Translations under genes and position numbers: made by a program
Notes under the pieces: generated by a model
The model's database searches: none
Seen by the model: the letters and a program-made list of their open reading frames with translations, nothing else
Told to the model about the DNA's origin: nothing
Source of the DNA: Firm-13 sp037143795
GTDB lineage: Bacteria; Bacillota; Clostridia; Saccharofermentanales; Saccharofermentanaceae
Direction: 5' to 3'
Length of the DNA: 64,000 nt
NCBI GenBank assembly: GCA_037143795.1
Contig: JBAWXZ010000008.1
Span: 82,690-146,689, forward strand
Shown: positions 41,703-49,261 of the stretch, piece by piece
Position numbering within the stretch: position 1 is the first letter of the stretch
Layout: each line of letters starts with the position of its first letter

Positions 41703-42479
41703 TTATTTCGCGTCCCCGGTCTCCTCCCCTGCTGTATATATCCTGATGGCATCCCGCAGGAATACGGCACAGCCGGGCGCGATTTTGTCATAATATGCAG
41801 CAAATCGCGCATCATCGACATAACCTTGAGCCAGAGCCAGATGTGATTCCTTCGAATAGGTGTCCCAATAATTCATAAGCCACTTTTTGTGAAGCTCACA
41901 GGCTTTCTGTGCCGGGAGTCCTGCCGGATCCCCCGTTTTGAATGCCGCCTTAATCGCCTCATTCAGTTCGAGACTGAGAGCTTCGAGCTGCCTGTGATCT
42001 TCATTTGTCATCTTCTTCAACTTTTGATTCGCGAGGTCGACCGCCTCTTCACCGTATCGGACCCGAATCTCCTTTCCGTATTTTTCCTCATTTTCATCAA
42101 TCATCTTCTGGGATAATCCCTCGAATTTCTCGCTGTCTGTCATTGTAATTCTCCCTTCCTGTACATCGATTGTTTTTTCTACATTGGTTATTAATTTTTC
42201 CAACTGTTCTTTTCTGCTCTGAAGCAAGGCTAGATGTTCACGCAGAATGCGGCTGCGGTCAAAATGATCGGATGCCAGTATGCCGCGGATTGTCTCAAGG
42301 CTCATTCCCAATTCCCTGAAAAACATAATCAACTGCAGGCGGTCCACTTCTGTCTGTCCATATACCCTGTAGCCTGATGTCCTGCGCTTAGTCCTGATCA
42401 GCCCGAACGATTCGTAATACCGGAGAGTCCTCGTTGATATCCCGGCAAGGGCTGCCATTTTTTGTATCGTATATTCCAT
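41703..42479 (-). CDS. MerR-family regulator with TipAS-like ligand domain
   Basis: The 258-residue protein has a MerR HTH (YTIQKMAALAGISTRTLRYYESFGLI, then TSGYRVYG), a dimerisation coiled coil (about residues 75-115), and an effector domain resembling TipAS (LANQKLKKMTNEDHRQLEALSLELNEAIKAAF, then HKKWLMNYWDTYSKESHLALAQGYVDD). TipA types sense bulky drugs or peptides and often control their own gene. ATG has GGAGGTGA upstream. Its promoter has the 19-bp spacer typical of MerR targets, so autoregulation is likely. It converges on the DUF2298 gene with 15 nt between them. Confidence 0.9.
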   Translation of the reverse strand: MEYTIQKMAALAGISTRTLRYYESFGLIRTKRRTSGYRVYGQTEVDRLQLIMFFRELGMSLETIRGILASDHFDRSRILREHLALLQSRKEQLEKLITNVEKTIDVQEGRITMTDSEKFEGLSQKMIDENEEKYGKEIRVRYGEEAVDLANQKLKKMTNEDHRQLEALSLELNEAIKAAFKTGDPAGLPAQKACELHKKWLMNYWDTYSKESHLALAQGYVDDARFAAYYDKIAPGCAVFLRDAIRIYTAGEETGDAK

Positions 42480-42500
42480 GCTTTCACCTCCTGCACATGT

Positions 42501-42531
42501 ATTGTAAACCTTAACGTTACGTCAATGTCAA
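42501..42531 (-). promoter_or_regulatory. MerR-type promoter with 19-bp spacer
   Basis: On the minus strand TTGACA (42526-42531) and TACAAT (42501-42506) are separated by 19 bp holding a partial dyad around TAACGTTA. A long spacer with a central dyad is the classic target of MerR-family activators. It drives the MerR gene 22 nt downstream. Confidence 0.8.
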
Positions 42532-42587
42532 GAAAAAAAAACAAACCGCAAAGCATTTTTCCTTTAACGGATTGCTTTGCGGTTTGT
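42532..42587 (-). terminator. Rho-independent terminator of the PP2C-like/LysM gene
   Basis: On the minus strand ACAAACCGCAAAGC (42574-42587) pairs perfectly with GCTTTGCGGTTTGT (42541-42554) and is followed by nine T (42532-42540). It lies about 60 nt after the gene stop and directly abuts the MerR promoter. Confidence 0.92.
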
Positions 42588-42649
42588 TCATTTGCTATGT
42601 TATTGCCGCCTGGTAAATTTGCAGGGTGAAAATGCATCAGTTATACGTA

Positions 42650-44959
42650 TTACGCTGCTGGTGTAGGTGTTGCCGTTGTAGTCCCGGTTCCCGTAATCAT
42701 CGAAACCGGTGGAACCAGTATGACATCACCGGGCTTTGGCACATAGTCGGCTGCCAACCCGTTATATGTGATAATCGTTTTTATCCGCGGGTCGGTGTTG
42801 GAATCCAGTTTGAGTTGATATGAGTAAAAGAACAAATCCCACCAGGTACGGAAACCGGTCTGATCCGAGAAGTAGAAGGCGGCAACAGGAGCTACTGCAG
42901 GTGTTACTGCCGCAGTCACTGCAGGTTCAGTGGAACCGGCTGCCGGTGTAGCTGTGACGGTTCCGGGTGCTGTAGTGGTGGCATTGCTGTCTGCAGGTGT
43001 TGCTGACAGGGTAACGGATGGTTCTGTCGGTGCTGTAGTTACTGCCGGTTCTTTTTTGCCGTTCCCGTTAATGAGGGCAACAATCAGAATAATAATACAA
43101 AGTACGCTGACACCTATCAGTAAAGCTACCCAAAGTTTGTTGCGCTTGTATGCAGCATCCGTATCACCATAGTCGAATCCTTTTTCCTGGTCAAACATAT
43201 CCTGTGAAGGCCGCTGCTGCTGATTCATTCTCGGCCGCGGAGTCTGCTGGGTCGTCGTCTGTGCGCCACGCTGCTCTTTGGCAGTTCCATAGGACTGTAC
43301 CGTCTGCTGCGGCGGCGTGTAAGAATAGCTTCTATTCCCCTGGCTTGGCTGCGGAGGCAAATCTTTTCTCATATCACCGTCTTCGTCATCCAGTGAATAG
43401 GAACCGCGCGCATATACTCCGGCACTGTCATAACCTTTGGGAGTATAGCTGTTAGTCGGGTAAGTCGGCGGAGAATAGGTTGGTGCCTCGTACAGGGGCA
43501 TGTCCGGAATATCGTTTATGTTTGTTGTTGCAGGTGCAGCAGGTTCTTTTGACTCGAATGGAATATAGTATGTCCCGCCGGCAGAAGAGTCTGTCTCAGT
43601 GACTGCCTTCGAATATGAATAGCCATTTGTTTTCGAACCGTTCTGTGCAGAAGCAGGGGCAGCATCAGCTGCAGCATATGCTGATTGTACAGGCTTCGGT
43701 ATAACAGCCGGAATATCATCCCCAAATACAAGAGGTTCACCCTCTTCTTCTTCTTCTGACATCTCGGGAATATATTTGGGAGCGGATTTTACATTCTGTC
43801 CAAAAGCATCCTGACGGTAAGGGACAGCCTCATCTTCAGCCGACTTGAAGCTCTCCACATCGTCCTCAAATTCAGTTTTCACAAAACCGCCTTCATCCGT
43901 AACGGATTCGCTCTCTGTGACCGGTTCGCCAAAAGGTTCAAGTGAATCATCCTTAAAATGAATCGGGTCTTTCGGTCCGGGAGGTGTAACCGGCTGCTCT
44001 GCAAGAGGCAGGACAAACGGGTTGGTGGCATCATTCCCGAAATACAGCGGCTCTGCTGCAACAGGTGCCGTAATAGCAGCAGCTGCGGCTGCCGGTGCAG
44101 CTTTGGCAATAGGAACCTCTATCGCTTCATCGTCAACATCGTTATAGGATTGCTGACGGTTCTTCTTTCCAAAACCGAAAAGTCCGGCTTTCTCCTGTGC
44201 CGATACCGTTTCTACGAAAAAAATCATGAACTGCAGCGGAACTCCGGGAAGCTTCGCAGCAGCCTCAGTCATTACTATGCCTGCGGCATCGCATTGATCT
44301 TCTGCATCATAAAGGATGCGCAGAATTTCCTGCTGTCCGAGTGCGTCATACACTTCGCGGTTGCACAGGATTATACAGTCATCCATCTTTAACTGGGCAA
44401 TATTGGAGCATAACGCTGTTGCTGTCTTCGTCGCGCAATAGTTGTAGAAGTTATCTACTTTTTGTCTTTGCGTATTTACCGGTTCTATCTGTAGATCTGT
44501 TGCAGTGAGCGGGAAAAGCGTATCATCACGATACAGGAAAGCTAGACCCTTACCCATTGTAATAGCAAATGCCTCCGAGTCCTTAACAAGGACACCGGCA
44601 AAAAACGGTGTTCTGGTGTTGTCAGCCTGAAGCTTCATCCTTCCGGTTACTGCAACCGCAGTGTTAACCAGTTCTCCGATTTCATCATCCAGTGCTTTCC
44701 TGCCTGTTTTAATCTCGTTGGAAAGCTTGCGCAGGGGAGCCTCGAAGGACTGCTCAGCCGCCGGATCCCTTCCAGGAACTGTCGAGTGGGAAAACACCGT
44801 GAAGAAAAAGCCCCTGTCTTCCTTATCGACCGTGATATCAGCCGCTCGGGCTTCCCTTTTACCGGAAAGTCTGCCGTCAAGATAGAAAGCATCTGTCAAA
44901 TCCGATGCGGGGTAGTACCTGGCGGTTACGGTAGAAGCAAGACGTGTTAATTTAGCCAT
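42650..44959 (-). CDS. Membrane protein with degenerate PP2C-like domain, disordered linker and LysM domain
   Basis: The 769-residue protein has three parts. Residues 1-255 resemble a PP2C phosphatase: FFFTVFSHS (51-59) sits where PP2C has FxVFDGHGG, and DDCIILCNREVYDALGQQE (193-211) where PP2C has DDFLLLASDGLYDxLxxxE. The metal-binding Asp-Gly of both motifs are gone, so it is probably catalytically dead. Residues 260-600 are low complexity, rich in Ala, Pro, Gln, Tyr and Glu. One helix follows at about 606-628 (LWVALLIGVSVLCIIILIVAL), then a Thr/Ala/Pro linker and a LysM-like domain ending KPGDVILVPP (about 705-755). ATG at 44959 follows GGAGG. It likely links wall contact to the cytoplasm. 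Confidence 0.7.
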   Translation of the reverse strand: MAKLTRLASTVTARYYPASDLTDAFYLDGRLSGKREARAADITVDKEDRGFFFTVFSHSTVPGRDPAAEQSFEAPLRKLSNEIKTGRKALDDEIGELVNTAVAVTGRMKLQADNTRTPFFAGVLVKDSEAFAITMGKGLAFLYRDDTLFPLTATDLQIEPVNTQRQKVDNFYNYCATKTATALCSNIAQLKMDDCIILCNREVYDALGQQEILRILYDAEDQCDAAGIVMTEAAAKLPGVPLQFMIFFVETVSAQEKAGLFGFGKKNRQQSYNDVDDEAIEVPIAKAAPAAAAAAITAPVAAEPLYFGNDATNPFVLPLAEQPVTPPGPKDPIHFKDDSLEPFGEPVTESESVTDEGGFVKTEFEDDVESFKSAEDEAVPYRQDAFGQNVKSAPKYIPEMSEEEEEGEPLVFGDDIPAVIPKPVQSAYAAADAAPASAQNGSKTNGYSYSKAVTETDSSAGGTYYIPFESKEPAAPATTNINDIPDMPLYEAPTYSPPTYPTNSYTPKGYDSAGVYARGSYSLDDEDGDMRKDLPPQPSQGNRSYSYTPPQQTVQSYGTAKEQRGAQTTTQQTPRPRMNQQQRPSQDMFDQEKGFDYGDTDAAYKRNKLWVALLIGVSVLCIIILIVALINGNGKKEPAVTTAPTEPSVTLSATPADSNATTTAPGTVTATPAAGSTEPAVTAAVTPAVAPVAAFYFSDQTGFRTWWDLFFYSYQLKLDSNTDPRIKTIITYNGLAADYVPKPGDVILVPPVSMITGTGTTTATPTPAA

Positions 44960-45096
44960 AACTAGAGCCTCCAGTCCATTCATTTAACTATTAAAATGCC
45001 GTTAAGCAGCGGATGTATGTATCACAAATGAAAAAAGTATTTAATTTATTATACCATAATGAAATTTATGGCAACTGCAAATGTCATCAAATCGTA

Positions 45097-46962
45097 CTAT
45101 TCTTGTCCGTTTTGTACATAAATATCCATGTATTTCTTAACTATCTGGAATGGGGCAGGGCCAATATCAAGATATGCCTTATGAATTTCACTGAGGGAAG
45201 CCGAATCTCCCAGTTTGTCCTTCGCATTGGCGATGATGTCATCCGTATTCAGGTGGCCGACACAATACGGCATATAGTAACACGGGATCTCAATGGCCAC
45301 ATTATAGCAGTAATCTGCATAGTCCTGATTAAGACCAAACCCGGAAACATAATTATTTACTTTCTCCTGGCTCCATGCTTCGTAGTTGACGCCGATATCT
45401 ATTCTCGAAGGAAGAAGTATATTTATAATCTGGTTTTCTGCAGCAATATAAGATACCAGCGTCTGATCATATTCTGAATGTGAGAGAATGTATCCGGCCG
45501 CGTATTCAGCCCACCCCTCGGAATATCCTATAAAACTTGCAGTACGCTGATAATAGCTGGAAATGTTCTGTGCATGGAATATGGCCTCGTACATATGTCC
45601 GGGATATCCTTCATGCGCTACCGTTTCCAGAATATTCTGATAGCCGGCAAGGGCAGCAGTATTGGTCACAATAACATTATCCGTCGGATCATCGATGGGA
45701 CAGGACAGATAGGCTGCCGGACTGAAGAATGCTTCGAGGGCACTCGGAACCTCTTTGAGTGTCACTTTATGACTCATTATCGGAGGAAAATCAGCAGCGA
45801 TTGCAGCCTCACAATAATCCAGATTCTGCTGAATCGTGCCTTCCGAAAAATTGTAATTGGCATATGCATCGCTGAAGGCACTGTCAGTCGGAGCCGATTT
45901 GATGATATCCATTTCGTCTGAAATTGCCTGCTCAATTTGTTTGCTCACTGTATTCACAGACGAATCGGAGCTTGTGTCGGACTTCAGGAGCAGGGAATAG
46001 TATGCTTTACCGCCAGGCAAATTACACAGGCCGCCGGCATTCACGCCGGTTCCCATCAATGCGGTAAATCCGTCGATGAGAATCTGATATGCAGGGAACA
46101 CGTGCGTATCCAGCATAGATTGATTCTGAGCAATGTAATCCGCTTTTTCCGCGTCTGTAAGTCCTTTGACTGTATCAAGGCGCTCGGCAAAACTTGAAAT
46201 CAGAAAATGATTTTCTTTATCTGCGAGAAAAGAGCTGCACGAATCGATGACTTTCTGCAAATTCGCATCCGAAGCACCAAGTCCTTTATCCGCACGGTCC
46301 TTCTCAAAAACCATCAGATCCGAATAATATCTGTCAAGATCGGAAAGAAGCAGGAGGTACTGGTCTATGTCCTCTTTGCCTGCAAAAGTATATTCGGAAA
46401 GCACCAGGGGAAGCTCCGTCTGAAGTCCGGTAATTGAATTAAAAGGAGAAGAATAGTAATAGTACTTCTGGTAATCAATCCCTTCCTTCAAATCACTTTT
46501 TATAACATCATACATAACGTGATATTGCTCAGGCAGCATGCCATAATCTATTTTAGCAAGTTCATCCTGATACTTCACGAATCCGGCAATTGTCTCGTCT
46601 GATTTTTCTTTGGAGACATCACCGAACGTTGTCGGCGGTACAGTCAGGTTAAGAGCCGCAGGGTCCTTTACGGAAAAATGCAGCGTAAGTGTGTCTGATG
46701 TGACACTGTCCGCAAACATTTCAAAGTCAATATCCTTTAAAGCTTGTATGGCTCCTGCTTCGCCGGAAGTCTCAGACTGCGCAGCAGAGCCTGAGGCTTC
46801 TGATGCATCCGAACTTTCGGACTTCCCTGCTAAATCACCGGCAACCTGCCGTATAACCGGAACCAGGAAACATGATGATGAAAAAGTAGCCGTCATTATC
46901 AGGGACAGAATCATAATTGCCAACAGTATCCTGCGTATGGTTCCGCTCGATTTGGTATTCAT
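45097..46962 (-). CDS. DUF885 family metallopeptidase-like lipoprotein
   Basis: The 621-residue protein starts with a lipoprotein signal peptide (basic RRI, hydrophobic core, Cys31 in FSSSC) and a Ser/Ala/Glu-rich linker. The DUF885 domain shows HEGYPGH near residue 448 and GYSEGWAEYA about 40 residues later, which fit the zinc-binding His, His and Glu of gluzincin-like peptidases. It should sit on the outer face of the membrane and cleave peptides, though activity is inferred. ATG at 46962 has AAGGGAG upstream. It is divergent from the ABC exporter operon. Confidence 0.85.
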   Translation of the reverse strand: MNTKSSGTIRRILLAIMILSLIMTATFSSSCFLVPVIRQVAGDLAGKSESSDASEASGSAAQSETSGEAGAIQALKDIDFEMFADSVTSDTLTLHFSVKDPAALNLTVPPTTFGDVSKEKSDETIAGFVKYQDELAKIDYGMLPEQYHVMYDVIKSDLKEGIDYQKYYYYSSPFNSITGLQTELPLVLSEYTFAGKEDIDQYLLLLSDLDRYYSDLMVFEKDRADKGLGASDANLQKVIDSCSSFLADKENHFLISSFAERLDTVKGLTDAEKADYIAQNQSMLDTHVFPAYQILIDGFTALMGTGVNAGGLCNLPGGKAYYSLLLKSDTSSDSSVNTVSKQIEQAISDEMDIIKSAPTDSAFSDAYANYNFSEGTIQQNLDYCEAAIAADFPPIMSHKVTLKEVPSALEAFFSPAAYLSCPIDDPTDNVIVTNTAALAGYQNILETVAHEGYPGHMYEAIFHAQNISSYYQRTASFIGYSEGWAEYAAGYILSHSEYDQTLVSYIAAENQIINILLPSRIDIGVNYEAWSQEKVNNYVSGFGLNQDYADYCYNVAIEIPCYYMPYCVGHLNTDDIIANAKDKLGDSASLSEIHKAYLDIGPAPFQIVKKYMDIYVQNGQE

Positions 46963-47015
46963 CAGGTTTCTCCCTTTTTCATTGCATTCATCCGAAAATT
47001 GTCGGGTAACATTCA

Positions 47016-47034
47016 TTTCTCATATGATGAGAAA
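47016..47034. promoter_or_regulatory. Operator-like dyad TTTCTCAT-ATG-ATGAGAAA
   Basis: This perfect 8-3-8 palindrome lies 54 nt upstream of the DUF885 gene, in the divergent region shared with the ABC exporter genes. A plus-strand TATAAT at 47128-47133 may be the exporter -10. Confidence 0.5.
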
Positions 47035-47201
47035 TTCATCAAAATGATATACTATTTCCTATAAGGATGAGGAACTTATATATCATACTACATTTCCTGC
47101 AGCAATGGATTATTGTCGTGCTACAGATATAATACATATCCTACAAATCAAAGGCATTTCATTACAACTGTGTGGCAAACGTATTGGAAAAGAGGTCTGG
47201 T

Positions 47202-48524
47202 ATGAGATCAATGTTTGTCCTTTTCCGTTGGGAGTTCCGGCGAATTTTGTCGAACTGGCGCCAGACAATGGCGATTTTTCTGATTCCCTCCATTGTTCTT
47301 CTTCTTGCTTTGTATCTTTTTCCCGTTTTGGTTGATTATATTTCCACCGGAAATATCGGTAAGGCACCGATCGTACTTGTTTCCCCGGATGCATATATGC
47401 TCTCATTCATTAAAACAGACTCCCTGGCCTCAACCTATTCTTACAAAATCTGGTCCCCCGATGAATATGCAGAAGCGGAATCGGACGGAAAAGCCGCCGG
47501 TATCGCGGAAGACGGAGGCATTATTGTTGTTTTTAAATCGGCCGGCGAAGCGCTGCCCGTCAATCCGGGGATCTCTTTCCAGGACGCAGTCGGAACTTAT
47601 TTCCGGAAATTATCCGAAGGCGCCGGCAACAATCAGACAACGGCCGTTGTTTCCATCTACTCCAACTCCCGGATTATCATGTCACAGACAACCGCCAATC
47701 AGTTCAAGGAGAATGTACTTCCACGTTACAAGGACTATCTTGTCAAAACAGCCGGAAGTTCGTTCTATTCCAAAGGCGGGGGTACTCCGTTTTCTGTTGA
47801 TATTTTCAATCCCTATACCAGATTAATGGAATACCGGAGCCTGGCGAATCCGATGGGTGCACGGGTCATTCCGGGAATACTGATTCTGCTTCTCTATTAC
47901 TGTGTGTATTCGCTGTCCGGTGATATTCTGGCTTCCGACAGGGAACGCGGGTTCTTAGCCAAGCTGACACTGACACCGCTGAGTACGCGGGGACTGCTGT
48001 GGGGCAAAGCACTTGCGGTAATTGGCGTATCCTCGCTGACGTCTGTGATTACACTTCTTGTGCTTCTCCTTTCCTCCTGGACAAACAGAAGTAATAATCC
48101 GCTTTCCCTCATTCCTTTCGGGCTTCTTCTGACGCCGACCCAGTTGATCCTTGTCATGGTGTCAGTCGTATGTGCCGCTATTGTGATGACAATGCTTTGC
48201 TTCAAAATCATTGTTGATCTGCGGAATATGCAGGATATCATCATGAACCTCCAGCTCCCGCTCCTGCTCTTCCTTGTGGATTTTTTTCTGCAGCTCTTCC
48301 GGATGTCGACTCCCGTTTGGGTTGAATATGCCATTCCGCTGCACAATAATCTGCTGCTGATACATGATATTATGGCCGGAACGGCTGACATTCCCTATTA
48401 TGCGATAATCACTATCCTGAATTTGATCATAGCCTTTTTTCTGTATAGAAATATAAAACGCACGTTTGAACAGGAATCCGGCAGTCGCAGGACCCGGTTG
48501 GAATATAGAAGGAGGATACTATGA
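47202..48524 (+). CDS. ABC-2 type exporter permease (NatB-like)
   Basis: The 440-residue protein has one N-terminal helix (MAIFLIPSIVLLLALYLFPVL), an outside domain of about 160 residues and five or six C-terminal helices with the ABC-2 stretch ERGFLAKLTLTPLSTRGLLWGKALAV. This matches NatB/ABC-2 permeases. ATG at 47202 is chosen over an in-frame GTG at 47172, which lacks a ribosome site; AGAGG lies 6 nt before the ATG. Its stop overlaps the start of the ATPase gene (ATGA). Confidence 0.85.
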   Translation: MRSMFVLFRWEFRRILSNWRQTMAIFLIPSIVLLLALYLFPVLVDYISTGNIGKAPIVLVSPDAYMLSFIKTDSLASTYSYKIWSPDEYAEAESDGKAAGIAEDGGIIVVFKSAGEALPVNPGISFQDAVGTYFRKLSEGAGNNQTTAVVSIYSNSRIIMSQTTANQFKENVLPRYKDYLVKTAGSSFYSKGGGTPFSVDIFNPYTRLMEYRSLANPMGARVIPGILILLLYYCVYSLSGDILASDRERGFLAKLTLTPLSTRGLLWGKALAVIGVSSLTSVITLLVLLLSSWTNRSNNPLSLIPFGLLLTPTQLILVMVSVVCAAIVMTMLCFKIIVDLRNMQDIIMNLQLPLLLFLVDFFLQLFRMSTPVWVEYAIPLHNNLLLIHDIMAGTADIPYYAIITILNLIIAFFLYRNIKRTFEQESGSRRTRLEYRRRIL

Positions 48525-49252
48525 TTCAGGCTGTACATGTAACAAAAAAGTATCCGTCTTCCGTTAATGTAGTGGATGACGTAAGTTTCACAGTACGGGA
48601 GGGGCGGATATTCGGACTTCTCGGTCCGAACGGAGCCGGAAAAACAACTCTCATGCAGATGATTTCGACATTGCTGCTGCCTACCAGCGGTGACATTTTG
48701 ATTTACGGGATGAATACTAAGGACCAGGCACGTGAGATTCGCCGTAAGATCGGTTTTCTTACATCGGAAGTGAAGCTGGATCCTTATTCGACACCCGACA
48801 AGCTTTTCTGTTTTTTCGGAGAGCTGTATCAGCTGGATCGCGACGCAGTCGAGCTGAAAAAGGAAGAAAGCTTCAGAAGATTTGATATCGGCCCATTTGC
48901 AAGAAAAAAAATCATTGAACTTTCTACGGGCATGCGGCAGAAAATTTCGATTGCCATCAGCCTGATACACAATCCGCCGGTCGTTATTTTCGACGAACCT
49001 ACAAACGGGTTGGATATCCTGACCGCACATCAGGTTACCGACTACCTGCGCGAACTAAGGAATGACGGACACATTGTAATCCTGTCAACGCATATTTTCT
49101 CAGTCGCCCAGGATCTCTGCGACGAACTGGCTGTGATGGTCGACGGCCGCATAGCTGCCCAGGGTTCGGTCACCTCACTTCTTGAAGTTACGGGAGCTGC
49201 AACATTTGAAGAAGCTTTTTTCCGGCTTTACACGCAGAATCACATGGATTAG
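48521..49252 (+). CDS. ABC exporter ATP-binding protein (NatA-like)
   Basis: The 243-residue ATPase has Walker A GPNGAGKTT, signature LSTGMRQK, Walker B VVIFDEPTNGLD and switch His in LSTHIF. The LSTGM form of the signature is typical of NatA-type sodium/drug exporters. AGAAGGAGG lies upstream within the permease gene. It lies between two permease genes, so the transporter is probably a heterodimer of permeases with this ATPase. Confidence 0.9.
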   Translation: MIQAVHVTKKYPSSVNVVDDVSFTVREGRIFGLLGPNGAGKTTLMQMISTLLLPTSGDILIYGMNTKDQAREIRRKIGFLTSEVKLDPYSTPDKLFCFFGELYQLDRDAVELKKEESFRRFDIGPFARKKIIELSTGMRQKISIAISLIHNPPVVIFDEPTNGLDILTAHQVTDYLRELRNDGHIVILSTHIFSVAQDLCDELAVMVDGRIAAQGSVTSLLEVTGAATFEEAFFRLYTQNHMD

Positions 49253-49261
49253 GGGGATTGC

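Noticed and set aside
43958..44392. Plus-strand open frame within the PP2C-like/LysM gene
   Set aside because: It is antisense to a gene with a good start, ribosome site and terminator; its sequence is not protein-like.
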